Positions 42,022 to 50,781 of a stretch of DNA of 64,000 nt are shown one piece after another. The stretch comes from Curtobacterium sp. VKM Ac-1393 (lineage in GTDB: Bacteria > Actinomycetota > Actinomycetes > Actinomycetales > Microbacteriaceae), in NCBI RefSeq assembly GCF_015350995.1, contig NZ_JADKRW010000009.1, positions 1 to 64,000 on the forward strand, in the 5' to 3' direction. Within the stretch, counting starts at the first letter, position 1. The number at the start of each line of letters is the position of its first letter. The notes beneath the pieces were generated by a model. It was given only the letters and a program-made list of their open reading frames with translations. It ran no database searches and was not told the DNA's origin. The position numbers and the translations under genes were made by a program.

Positions 42022-43074
42022 ATGCGATCGCTCGTCTACGCCAGCACGCAGACCCGACCGATTACGGTCTCGGAACTCGCGCAGATCCTCGCCGTCGGCC
42101 GGGAGAAGAACACCCGCCTCGGTGTCACCGGGATGCTCGCACACCGCGACGACAACTGCATCGGCATCATCGAGGGCGGCGACGACGTCGTCGCTGAACG
42201 CTTCGATCAGGTCCGAGCCGATCCCCGCCACACCAACGTCCGAGTGCTCCTCGACGAGCCGATCCGACACCGGTCCTTCCCGGACTGGTCGATGGCGTTC
42301 CAGCCGCTCGACCCGTTGCTGCACGACGTGCCCGGGTTCAGCGACCTCTTCACCGCCAACCGCCCCAACGACTACACCTTCGGTGCGTCCCGCGCGCGGG
42401 CCCTGCTCGACTGGTTCCGGAAGCACCCGCTCGCTCCTTTGACGAACCAAGACGCGGCCGACGAGGCGATCCCCCGAACCCGGATCCTGAACGCCGCGAT
42501 CACCGCTGTCCACGCCGGCGGCGCGTCCCGGTTCACCCTCGAGGACGTCGCAGAACGCGCGGGGATGACCGTCCCCGCGGTCCTGGGGCTCTTCCCGTCG
42601 CAGCACGCCGTGCTCGCCGCGACCGTGATGCGGTGGACCCGAGCAGTCTCCGCTCCCCTGCTCCCCCTCGCCGCCGAGAAGGGCACGATCGCGTTCCTGC
42701 ACGCGCTCCTCGCCGCCCATGCCGAGGAACCAGCCCTGATGCGCCTGATCGCGTCCACACTCGCCACGTCGACCGACCCGTCGACCGACGGAGCGGACTA
42801 CTACCGGTCCGCCTACCTCCAGTTCCGCGAGACCATCCGCACCGCCCTCGCCGAAGACGTCCGTGCCGGGCGGGAACCCGCCACCATGGATCCGATCCGC
42901 GGTGCACAGCAGCTCCTCGCCCTCTACGACGGCATCCGCCTGCAGGCGCTTCTCACACCGGACACCGACGTCGTCGACGCCTTCGACCGCGCCGCGTCGC
43001 GCATGCGACGGGGCTGGACCGAACACTACGAACGACCCGCCTACTGGGACCTGCCCACGATCCCCAGCGCCTGA
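42022..43074 (+). CDS. BLUF-TetR fusion regulator, copy 1
   Basis: This 350-residue protein has a BLUF fold at residues 1-95: Tyr6 (LVYAS), Asn30 (REKNTRLGVTG), DPRH and W89-S-M91. The glutamine that drives the BLUF photocycle (FLQxLEG in the family) is Gly48 here (CIGIIEG). Residues about 155-205 form a TetR-type HTH (RFTLEDVAERAGMTVPAVLGLF), and the rest resembles a TetR effector domain. It probably binds DNA in response to flavin state or a ligand; light sensing is doubtful. A paralogue lies at 46.7 kb. Confidence 0.85.
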   Translation: MRSLVYASTQTRPITVSELAQILAVGREKNTRLGVTGMLAHRDDNCIGIIEGGDDVVAERFDQVRADPRHTNVRVLLDEPIRHRSFPDWSMAFQPLDPLLHDVPGFSDLFTANRPNDYTFGASRARALLDWFRKHPLAPLTNQDAADEAIPRTRILNAAITAVHAGGASRFTLEDVAERAGMTVPAVLGLFPSQHAVLAATVMRWTRAVSAPLLPLAAEKGTIAFLHALLAAHAEEPALMRLIASTLATSTDPSTDGADYYRSAYLQFRETIRTALAEDVRAGREPATMDPIRGAQQLLALYDGIRLQALLTPDTDVVDAFDRAASRMRRGWTEHYERPAYWDLPTIPSA

Positions 43075-43153
43075 CGACGGGAGCCGGTCCCGCCGACTCC
43101 ACATAGGCCGATGGCCGAGAGGCACAGCATCGCGCGAGTGGTAGGACCTGTCC

Positions 43154-43765
43154 ATGGTGTTCTACGACGCACGTCCGATCCGCACGGCAGGGCAGGTGGT
43201 GCTCGATGTCGTCGTGGTGGCCGGTATGGTCGCCGTGGTTCTGCTCGGGCGAGCAGTCTCCGCATCGATCAGTGCCCTTGCCGACATCGGGACTCGGGTC
43301 CACGACCAGGGCACCGCGTTCCAGGAGCAGTTGAGCAGCACCGCAACGGCACTCGAGAAGGTGCCGTTCATCGGCAAGTCGGTCAGCGCACCACTGCAGG
43401 ACGCGAGCCAGAGCGCGCAGCGGATCGCGGCTGCCGGAGGAGAACAGCAGCAGGAGACGCTGCACGTGGCGCACCTCCTGGGCACCTCGTCGACCGCGGT
43501 GCTGATCATCGTCCTGGTGGTGGTCTGGATCCGGTACCGCGGCGGCTTCATCCGGCTCGCCGCGCTCACACAGCACCTCGGTCAGCAGCCGGACGGAGCC
43601 GAGTTGCTCGCTGTCCGCGCGCTGACGACCCGGAACGCCGCCGGCCGGCTCGGCATCGACGTCGTCGACCGGTGGCGGCACCGAGATCCGGAGGTCATCC
43701 GCGCGCTGGGCGATCTCGAGCGGCGCTCCACCGGGCTCCGCGCGGCGCCTTCGCGGACGCCGTGA
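43154..43765 (+). CDS. Two-helix membrane protein with large external loop
   Basis: This 203-residue protein has helices at about 14-36 (VVLDVVVVAGMVAVVLLG) and 112-132 (STAVLIIVLVVVWIRY). The loop between them is helical and Gln/Ala rich (DQGTAFQEQLSSTATALEKVPFIGKSV). A basic cytoplasmic tail follows. Related actinobacterial proteins are of unknown function. It follows the BLUF-TetR gene and is convergent with the SipW-like gene. Confidence 0.65.
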   Translation: MVFYDARPIRTAGQVVLDVVVVAGMVAVVLLGRAVSASISALADIGTRVHDQGTAFQEQLSSTATALEKVPFIGKSVSAPLQDASQSAQRIAAAGGEQQQETLHVAHLLGTSSTAVLIIVLVVVWIRYRGGFIRLAALTQHLGQQPDGAELLAVRALTTRNAAGRLGIDVVDRWRHRDPEVIRALGDLERRSTGLRAAPSRTP

Positions 43766-43793
43766 CCTCCCGGCCCACGAGGGCGGGATCGGG

Positions 43794-44780
43794 TCAGGCG
43801 CAACTGGTGCGGCCGAGTCCGAGGAACCGGACGGTGCTGATGCGGACGCTGCTGGCGGAGGTCGTCGTCCACGTCGAGGTGACGTCGGCGCGGACGGCGA
43901 CACTGGAGGTCCGGAACGAGAAGAGGTCCCAGGAGCTGATCGTGGTGGATCGGGCGGTGCCGGCGCTGGTGTCGCTGCTCGCGACGCCGTCGATCACCGT
44001 GGTGAACCGCTCGGGTGCCACCCCGTCGTAGCTCCACCCGATGGTGACCGACCCGTTCGTGTTCGACGTGCACGTCAGCGCAGTGGCCGGGGTCGCGGCC
44101 ACGGTCGCCATCTTGCTGGGTGCGGTGGCGGTGGCGGCGAAGGCCACGGCGGCCGCCGGAGCAGGTATCGCCAGCGCCGCGACGGTGCAGACAGACGCGA
44201 CGAGGAGTGCCCCCACCGCCCACGGCCGGTGGTCCTGCTGACGATGCCGGGGCCCACGTCGGGACGCCCCCGTCGTCCCGCCTGGATCTGCGACGGCGGG
44301 CAGGACGGCGAGTCCAGCGACGAGGACGAGGGCCGAACCGAGGGCGACGAGCGGGCCCGTTCGATGGTCCGCAGCCCAGAGGACGGGTGTGCCGATGAGC
44401 GGGACACGGAGGTACCCGACCCCCACCACGGCGGATCGGGAGATGTGTGTGGAGTCGGCGGAGGGGTTCGCGTCGCCCTTCGTGGTGAGGGTCCCGTCGC
44501 TGTTGAGGGAGTCGAACCGGTGCAGCCGGAGGGTGCCGACGTGGTCGGGGTCGGCGAAGAGCAACACCTGTCCCTTCCGGAGCTCTCCCGCGGTGACCGT
44601 CTTGCTCACCACGACGTCACCCGGGTGCAGGGACGGCTCCATGGAGCCGGTCATCACCGTGGTGGTGTGCCAGCCGAGGACCATCGGAGCGACAGCCCAG
44701 AACACGAGACCGAGGACGGCAGCCAGGATCCCCCGGGCGCCGAGCACCACGGCGAACCGACCCCACACGGACGGACGCAC
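43794..44780 (-). CDS. SipW-type signal peptidase I with C-terminal extension
   Basis: This 328-residue protein starts at GTG 44780, with GGAGG 8 bases upstream. An N-terminal helix precedes the catalytic Ser in TGSMEPSLHPGD; the later LRLHRF gives the His that replaces Lys in the SipW (ER) type, and TKGDAN follows. After two further helices comes an extra domain of about 100 residues that looks beta-rich and external (TCTSNTNGSVTIGWSYDG). SipW enzymes process TasA-like fibre proteins. It lies 31 bp after the TasA-like gene. Confidence 0.85.
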   Translation of the reverse strand: MRPSVWGRFAVVLGARGILAAVLGLVFWAVAPMVLGWHTTTVMTGSMEPSLHPGDVVVSKTVTAGELRKGQVLLFADPDHVGTLRLHRFDSLNSDGTLTTKGDANPSADSTHISRSAVVGVGYLRVPLIGTPVLWAADHRTGPLVALGSALVLVAGLAVLPAVADPGGTTGASRRGPRHRQQDHRPWAVGALLVASVCTVAALAIPAPAAAVAFAATATAPSKMATVAATPATALTCTSNTNGSVTIGWSYDGVAPERFTTVIDGVASSDTSAGTARSTTISSWDLFSFRTSSVAVRADVTSTWTTTSASSVRISTVRFLGLGRTSCA

Positions 44781-44811
44781 GACCGACCTCCTCTCGTGTC
44801 CTCCCGGCCGC

Positions 44812-45414
44812 TCAGGAGTTCTGTGCTTCCCAGGTGAACCCGAGGCTCGCGGTGGCACCCATCAGGGAGGCCGGGGCATCCGACGAGACGGTGTAGGTGA
44901 TCTGGTAGGTCTTGGTCTCCGACTTGTCGCCGGTGGGCTTCCACGTCCCGACGCCGGTGGCGTAGCTCGTTCGGGTGGACGCGAACGACGCGAGGGAGTC
45001 GTTGTAGAGGAGACCGTCGGACCCGGCCGCCGCGGTGAAGCCGTTGCACGTGCCGTAGCCTCCACCGCTGCCCTGCTTGACCTGCAGGGTGACGTACGAG
45101 GCCAGCGCCTTGGTCTGCTGCACGTTCGTGGCGTAGAGCTTCACTGCACTGGGGAGCGAGCCAGTCGAGGTGACGGCGATGCAGTTCGTCCCGGTGGAAC
45201 CGGGCTTGAGGTTCGACGCAGCGAAGAGCGCACCGTTCGATGCGTCGTTGCTCAGCGCCACCGATCCCATCGACCAGTTGTTGGCGTCGTCCGACGAGGT
45301 GGCCGAGAACGCCGAGTACGACGCGGTGGACACCGCAACACCGGCGGCGAGCAGGGCAGCCGGGATGACGGCGAGGGTGGCGACACGGGCGATGGTGCGG
45401 TTCGGGCGACGCAT
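44812..45414 (-). CDS. TasA/camelysin-like secreted fibre protein
   Basis: This 200-residue protein has the long SipW-cognate signal peptide (VATLAVIPAALLAAGVAVSTASYSAFSATTS-like region), followed by a DDANNWSMGSVALSND pattern typical of TasA/CalY-like proteins. The mature part is Thr/Ser rich and beta-sandwich-like. Such proteins polymerise into matrix fibres. It is first in an operon with the SipW-type peptidase and divergent from a MarR regulator. Confidence 0.8.
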   Translation of the reverse strand: MRRPNRTIARVATLAVIPAALLAAGVAVSTASYSAFSATSSDDANNWSMGSVALSNDASNGALFAASNLKPGSTGTNCIAVTSTGSLPSAVKLYATNVQQTKALASYVTLQVKQGSGGGYGTCNGFTAAAGSDGLLYNDSLASFASTRTSYATGVGTWKPTGDKSETKTYQITYTVSSDAPASLMGATASLGFTWEAQNS

Positions 45415-45439
45415 GAGAGGAGATCCGTTCAGGTTGAAA

Positions 45440-45462
45440 CTTGACTCGAATTTCGAGTTAAG
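45440..45462. promoter_or_regulatory. MarR-type operator between tasA-like and marR genes
   Basis: A 23-bp inverted repeat with a central ACTCGAATTTCGAGT (45444-45458, perfect) extends outward with one mismatch. It overlaps a TTGACT -35-like element and is AT-rich compared with its flanks. Confidence 0.75.
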
Positions 45463-45531
45463 TGAACCATACGCCTACAAATTCATTCAAGTCAATTTTC
45501 GTCCAAAACGGATCACGTCTAAGATGGGTCC

Positions 45532-45999
45532 ATGAGTGCAAGCCCTCCTCCGATGAGTGACGCCGACCAGGATCGTCTGCTGGACGAGGCGGTCGCCGCG
45601 TTCTACAGCGCTCAGGTCGAGCACGCGCACCTGATGCAGCACCTCGCCGTCACGCACGACCTGAACCCGGTCGACCTCCGAGCGCTGAAGTTCCTCGGCG
45701 CAGTGGACGACGACCGCACGCCGAAGGAACTCGGCGGGTACCTGGAGATGGGGACGGGAGCCGTCACCGCGCTGCTCGACCGTCTGACCAAGCGAGGTCT
45801 GCTCGATCGTGTCCGCAACCCGGATGACCGGCGGAGCGTGCGGATCGAGCTGAGCGTGGACGGGTTCGCGGTGGTCGGCGCACTTCGCGCGGCCTACCGG
45901 CAAGCGCTCGAGAAATCGCTTCCTGTTGAGAACGTCAACGTCTTCATCCACTTCACTGAACGCATCTCACTCGCGTTCCGTGAAGACAGCGTCAACTGA
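45532..45999 (+). CDS. MarR-family transcriptional regulator
   Basis: This 155-residue winged-helix protein contains NPVDLRALKFLG, ELGGYLEMGTGAVTALLDRLTKRGLLDR and NPDDRRSVRIELS, the typical HTH and wing. It is divergent from the TasA-SipW operon, and the shared palindrome suggests that it represses the operon and itself. Confidence 0.9.
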   Translation: MSASPPPMSDADQDRLLDEAVAAFYSAQVEHAHLMQHLAVTHDLNPVDLRALKFLGAVDDDRTPKELGGYLEMGTGAVTALLDRLTKRGLLDRVRNPDDRRSVRIELSVDGFAVVGALRAAYRQALEKSLPVENVNVFIHFTERISLAFREDSVN

Positions 46000-46201
46000 A
46001 CAACCCGACCGCAAGCGCCCCACCGCCTCCCGAAGTCCGGCATGGACGAAGAATGACATCGAGCTCGGCTGGACCGTCTAACTCAGGACCGTGGAAAAGC
46101 AGGCGTCCCTCCGGTAGCGCACCTCATCCCTGCCCCCCGTGACAGGACGCACGGGGAAGCCGCCCGAGCGACAGCGGTCAGATCACTTCGGCGGTGACCA
46201 G
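46000..46201. other. Gap, nothing recognised
   Basis: No ORF or strong secondary structure was found between the MarR gene and the relic small ORF. Confidence 0.3.
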
Positions 46202-46354
46202 CTACGTCCGAAAGCGCGCATCAGCACTCCGCTGATCTCGGTACGTTGGCAAACTGCAATCGAGCCGACGTGCTGCGACAGCAGCGGCACGCTGATGCAC
46301 TGCCAGCCCACCGGCATTCAGGCGCTGCGCCTGCTCGTGGGTGATCAGCCTCAC
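46202..46354 (-). CDS. Recombinase-coupled small ORF, second copy
   Basis: The 50-residue frame (GTG 46354) begins LITHEQAQRLNAGGL and ends near SLPTYRDQRS. It is homologous to the small gene at 3857-4048 (LITYEDAQRL ... SVPTYWDDRT), and again its start overlaps the stop of the recombinase upstream (GTGA). It is slightly shorter at the C-terminus and may be decaying along with the recombinase. Confidence 0.5.
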   Translation of the reverse strand: MRLITHEQAQRLNAGGLAVHQRAAAVAARRLDCSLPTYRDQRSADARFRT

Positions 46355-46556
46355 CGTTCGAGTGCTGTCCCGCCACGGCGCCTTGCAACGGGATCGCTGT
46401 CGCGTCGGAGCGCCCGATACACGGTCGTCCGGCTGACCCCGAGCACGTCCCCGATCGGCGCGACCGTCATATCTCTGCTCATACAAACGCCGAGCCGTCC
46501 GCACCTGATCCGCCGACAGCCGCGGCGGCCTGCCGCCAGTACGCCCACGAACCCGA
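46351..46556 (-). pseudogene. Serine recombinase relic (C-terminal part)
   Basis: One frame reads RTGGRPPRLSADQVRTARRLYEQR, then a frameshift leads into DMTVAPIGDVLGVSRTTV and YRALRRDSDPVARR, matching the end of the recombinase at 4045-4665. The catalytic domain is gone. Confidence 0.8.
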
Positions 46557-46701
46557 GCAGCAGGACTGATACGGCCGCTTCAATAACCGGTCGGTTGCTG
46601 AGCGGGTATCCGGCGCGGCTCGAATGTGGGGTTGCGGCTCGTGGGCTGGGGTCGTTGACTCGTGGTGACGTCAACGCCGGCCAGTAGGGAGACCAGGACT
46701 G

Positions 46702-47754
46702 ATGCGTTTAATCGTGTACACCAGCACCCAGACCCGTCCGATCACGGACTCCGAGCTCGCGCAAATCCTCGCGGTCGGCCGGGAGAAGAACACCGCCCTC
46801 GGCGTGACGGGGATCCTCGCGCACAAGGGCCACAACTGTCTCGGAATCCTCGAGGGCGACGACGAGGTAGTGCAAACCCGGTTCGAGCAGGTCCGCATCG
46901 ACCCCCGCCACACCAACGTCCGTGTCCTCCTCGACGAGCAGGTCGGGCAGCGGTCGTTCCCGGACTGGTCGATGGCGTTTCAACCCCTCGACCCACTCAT
47001 GCAGCACGTGCCCGGCTTCAGCGACCTCTTCGCCGGCAGCCGGCCCCTCGACCCGGCTGCAGGCCTCACCCGCGCCCGGGGGTTGTTGGACTGGTTCCGG
47101 AAGCACCCGCTGGCACCGTTGACGAGTCGGACCGCGGCCGACGAGGAAGCACCGCGGACGCGGGCGATCAACGGTGCGATCACCGCCCTCCACGACGGCG
47201 GCGTGACCCGCTTCACCCTCAACATCGCCGCCGAACACGCAGGGATGAGCTCGGAATCGGTCCGGGAGTTCTTCCCCACCGACCGAGCACTGCTGGCAGC
47301 GACCGTCGAGCGATGGGCCGGGGCGATCTCGGCGCCACTCATGCCGCTGATCAGTGAGAAGGGCACCGTCGCGTTTCTGCACGCCCTGATGACGGCACAT
47401 GCCGAAGAACCGGCACTGATGGAACTGCTGGCATACAGTCTCGCCGCCTCCGTAGATCCCACGTTGGACGGGGCGGACTACTACCGATCCGCCTACCGAC
47501 GGTTCCGCGAAGTCATCCACGAGGGCCTCTCCGCGGACGTTCTCGCAGGGCGAGAGCCATCGACGATGGACCCGGTCCGCGGCGCGAAGCAGCTCCTCGC
47601 CCTCTACGACGGCCTCCGCCTGCAGCACCTACTCACCGCCGACATTGACGTCGTCAACGAGTTCGACCGCGCCGCCGCACGCATGCGCCGCGGTTGGTCC
47701 GAACAGTACGAACAACCCACCTACTGGGACATCCCCACCGCCCCACAGAGCTGA
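46702..47754 (+). CDS. BLUF-TetR fusion regulator, copy 2
   Basis: This 350-residue protein is closely related to copy 1 over its whole length. Tyr6 (VYTS), Asn30 (KNTALGVTG), W89 and M91 of the BLUF domain are kept, and Gly48 (CLGILEG) again stands where BLUF proteins have Gln. The TetR-like HTH (RFTLNIAAEHAGMSSESVREFF) differs most in the recognition helix, so the two copies probably bind different operators. Equal length and high similarity indicate duplication within the lineage. Confidence 0.85.
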   Translation: MRLIVYTSTQTRPITDSELAQILAVGREKNTALGVTGILAHKGHNCLGILEGDDEVVQTRFEQVRIDPRHTNVRVLLDEQVGQRSFPDWSMAFQPLDPLMQHVPGFSDLFAGSRPLDPAAGLTRARGLLDWFRKHPLAPLTSRTAADEEAPRTRAINGAITALHDGGVTRFTLNIAAEHAGMSSESVREFFPTDRALLAATVERWAGAISAPLMPLISEKGTVAFLHALMTAHAEEPALMELLAYSLAASVDPTLDGADYYRSAYRRFREVIHEGLSADVLAGREPSTMDPVRGAKQLLALYDGLRLQHLLTADIDVVNEFDRAAARMRRGWSEQYEQPTYWDIPTAPQS

Positions 47755-48569
47755 CGGACGCAAGGCCGGGTCGGGCGGGTTCCCGGGGGCGATGGAAAGT
47801 TCGGGTCATCCCGCCACCCCCGGGATAGCGCACTCCCCTACCAACCTGACGGCAGGAAAGGCAAGCCTCTCGAACGGGAAACGAGTGTCACGCAAGCATC
47901 ACTGCCGCGGAGCGCTCCGCACAGCATAGGACCGACCCATCACCGGCGGAACCCCGCTGTTCACTTCCCCGGCAAAGGTTCGGGGTGTCGGCCACGCACC
48001 ACGCGCCGCCGACACCCCGCACGCGCCACACCCTGACCCGAACAGGGGGCGCACCACCAAGAATGCGCGCACACGCATGTGCTAACAAGTCGGCACTACA
48101 GAGGACACAGCATCCATTACGGACTGAACGGGGCATGTCTGGCCGCCACCCGTAGGCGGCCAGACATCCCGGAGCGAGACCACACAAACGCGGCTTCAGC
48201 TGCGGAGCAGATACCCGAACCTGCTCATGAACAGAGTCAAACAAGTCCCGCTCTGTAGGTCCATCCCCAAAACAGGGGGAACGGTCGTTCTCTCACTCGG
48301 GATCCTCGAACTGTCGATTGCGTATCTGTCCCCGGCACTGGCAGCTGCCCGGCATCACTGCGCCGCGGCACGCCGCCTGGACCCGGCGGGGAAGTAGGTT
48401 GGCCGTCGCCTGAACGGGGATATGACATGTGGAGCCTGCATCCCGTTGACTGTCAGACGTGGTCTCAAACGCAGCACCCCGGTCCGAGCGCAGCACCCGG
48501 ATCGCGCCGCGGCGCGTCCTCACTCGAATCAGGGTGGCTGAGGACACCGGCCCAATCGTTCTGAGTGCC
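47755..48569. other. 815-bp gap with one strong hairpin
   Basis: No convincing gene on either strand; a 118-codon minus-strand frame is cysteine/arginine rich and looks spurious. The hairpin at 48135-48167 is the only clear feature. Confidence 0.45.
48135..48167. repeat. Perfect 13-bp stem with 7-base loop
   Basis: ATGTCTGGCCGCC and GGCGGCCAGACAT pair without mismatch around ACCCGTA. No T run follows in either direction, so it may be a terminator-like element, an RNA structure or a protein site. Confidence 0.7.
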
Positions 48570-49841
48570 ATGAGCCGATCGTGGGCACCGCTTGCGAAGC
48601 AAGCTGTCGTTGCCGGCCTCATCGTGGCTGCAGCTGTTGCCAGCAGCACTCTGCCCTGGCTGCCCGTGACAGATCCCATCAGCATGTGGTCCGGAGTTGC
48701 CTGCGCACTCGGTGGGCTTCTGTTCGCCGGAGCCGTTTTCCGAGTGCCGACGCTGTTGCTGGCAGAACTGCTCATTCCGGGAGTGGATTTCATCGCGATC
48801 GGGTTGCTGCGATTTGGCACCGGTGAGACCCGTTCAGTGTTCCTGGCGATCATCGTGTTGCCGGTCATCTGGATTGCAGCGAACCCGGGACGCCAGCACA
48901 TTGTCTATCCCCTGATCGGCACCAGCATCACGCTGCTGTTGCCGTACGTACTCTCCCCGACGACCCCAGCGGCAAGTGAGCTCGTCCGACTGCTCGTGGC
49001 GCTACTTGTCTGCGCGGCCGCAGCATCGGTGACGAATGAACTTGCTCGGCACGCCAGCTCCCGTGTCGATATCGCACAACGACAACGTCGGGTCGCGGAG
49101 TCCGAGATCGTCCGCGCCGCGACTGTGCAACAAGCTCTCCTTCCGACCACCACGGCAGGCCTACCGACTGCTCTCGAGGTCTCCGGGGCCTGTGTGCCGG
49201 CGAAGATGGTTGGTGGCGACTTCTATGACTGGTTCCCTAGCGGCACCGGTGCAGCGTTCACGCTGGGCGATGTGATGGGGAAAGGTGTCGGTGCCGGCAT
49301 GATCGCGACCGCGGTCCGCTCAGTCATCCGAAGCGCCATCAATGACGACGACGTCGGGCAGACCCTGCAACGTGTCGGTGCTGGACTCAGCAGCGGCGGA
49401 TCCGACATTCTCAGCGCGCAGTTCACAACCTGCTTCCACGTCAGAATCGGACAGGACGGTGCCGCTGAGTGGGCGGACGCCGGGCACGGCCTCAACATCC
49501 TGCGCCGCGCGAACGGCTCCCTCGAGCATCTTCGATCAAGGGACCTCCCCATCGGAGTCGGCGCCTCCTGGGCAAGTCGCACCACAGTCCTCGCCGACGG
49601 TGACACGCTCATCAGCATCAGTGATGGTGTCCTCGATCTGTTCGGCGATGACGCGCGCACCCTCGAGCGGTTCGAGGCAACTCTCAGCCAGCAGCGCACC
49701 AGCTCCGACATCGTCAACGCGATCACCGCACGAGCCGCAGAAGCCGAACACCCGGACGACGTCACCGTTCTCGCCGTCACCTACCGACCGGAAGCAACCG
49801 CCGCATCCAGCCCCGAACACACCGGCTGGCGGCATCCCTAA
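48570..49841 (+). CDS. Membrane SpoIIE/PP2C-type serine phosphatase
   Basis: This protein of about 423 residues has five to six membrane helices (about 8-150), a short linker helix with RQRRVAESEIVRAATVQQALLP, and a SpoIIE/RsbU phosphatase domain (VGGDFYDWF, LGDVMGKGVGAGM, ISDGVLDLF, HPDDVTVLAV). These enzymes dephosphorylate anti-anti-sigma factors. The start is uncertain (GTG 48459 is also possible; neither has a good Shine-Dalgarno). The stop overlaps that of the convergent gene by four bases. Confidence 0.85.
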   Translation: MSRSWAPLAKQAVVAGLIVAAAVASSTLPWLPVTDPISMWSGVACALGGLLFAGAVFRVPTLLLAELLIPGVDFIAIGLLRFGTGETRSVFLAIIVLPVIWIAANPGRQHIVYPLIGTSITLLLPYVLSPTTPAASELVRLLVALLVCAAAASVTNELARHASSRVDIAQRQRRVAESEIVRAATVQQALLPTTTAGLPTALEVSGACVPAKMVGGDFYDWFPSGTGAAFTLGDVMGKGVGAGMIATAVRSVIRSAINDDDVGQTLQRVGAGLSSGGSDILSAQFTTCFHVRIGQDGAAEWADAGHGLNILRRANGSLEHLRSRDLPIGVGASWASRTTVLADGDTLISISDGVLDLFGDDARTLERFEATLSQQRTSSDIVNAITARAAEAEHPDDVTVLAVTYRPEATAASSPEHTGWRHP

Positions 49842-50746
49842 GGAGGACTCTTGCCACCCGTTGCCGACCGTCCCCGCCATCCGGTGAGCAATTGATCGAG
49901 CGTTACACGTCGCTCAGGTGCAAGCTTCCGGTCCCGGTGTTGCCGTCGCTGGCGCAACAGCCACCGTCCGACCCCCACCTGATCCGTGTCGACCTCACGC
50001 GCACGCGGCATCGCCCCGTCATGAGCCCGCACCCACCGGTCGACGCGGCGCACCATGGCGACAAAGTGCGCCTCCTCACGGTTGCGACGCGCCCCGTCAT
50101 CCGGCGACGACCGGAGACGCCACGCAACCCCGAGCATCTCTAACTGTTCGACCCGGTCGGCGGCGAGCACGCCGGCGCGGTACTCCACCCGTCGGCTGTC
50201 AAGCCACCGTCCAAGCTGGACCCCATTGTCAGTGACGAACCAGTGCGGGACGAGGACGTCGCCATGCTGCGCCTCGTACCGCCGCAACGCGTCGACGCCT
50301 GCGACCCAAGCAGCATCGTGGTCACGGATTCGCCACACGAACCCTCCGCGACAAAGCTCCGGCCATAACCGCTCGGCAACCTGCGGGTCACTTGCCCACT
50401 GCTGTCGACGGGATTGCACCCACGTGCCAAGCGGGAAGCCGTCTGCGGTGCGGAACGTGTGCGGGACGAGTCCGTGGCCCGTCGCTTCCTTAAACGCTGC
50501 AAACGCGACAAGGCCCGCCTCACGGTCGGCGATGGACCATCGGAGACCAGCATCCTCTAGCCGCGAACTGCGATCATCCGGCAGCGTTCCAGCGGTGTGG
50601 AGTGAGCGTTGCCGGTGCACCCACGCCCCTAAGTGCTGCCCGGCTTCGGTCACATACGACCGCGGCACATCCGCGTGATCATGCGCGGCAGAAAAGACAC
50701 GCAGTGCAGTCAGCATCACCTCCCACGCCTGCGCATGCCGATCCAC
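49838..50746 (-). CDS. Helicase-associated (HA) repeat protein
   Basis: This protein of about 302 residues is built from four HA repeats, each about 65-70 residues with W..G/A......V P......G..LG.W...(R).....G.L...R...L...G..W (for example VPRSYVTEAGQHLGAWVHRQR). HA domains occur behind helicases and alone in actinobacteria, where they may bind nucleic acid. No helicase is attached. GTG 50746 is chosen; the frame is open upstream. Confidence 0.75.
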   Translation of the reverse strand: MDRHAQAWEVMLTALRVFSAAHDHADVPRSYVTEAGQHLGAWVHRQRSLHTAGTLPDDRSSRLEDAGLRWSIADREAGLVAFAAFKEATGHGLVPHTFRTADGFPLGTWVQSRRQQWASDPQVAERLWPELCRGGFVWRIRDHDAAWVAGVDALRRYEAQHGDVLVPHWFVTDNGVQLGRWLDSRRVEYRAGVLAADRVEQLEMLGVAWRLRSSPDDGARRNREEAHFVAMVRRVDRWVRAHDGAMPRAREVDTDQVGVGRWLLRQRRQHRDRKLAPERRVTLDQLLTGWRGRSATGGKSPP

Positions 50747-50781
50747 GGCGTCTATTGTGCACGCGTGGACAGCACGGCGCG

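Noticed and set aside
47888-48244. 118-codon minus-strand ORF
   Set aside because: Cys/Arg-rich, no Shine-Dalgarno, no domain and it spans the perfect hairpin; probably chance.
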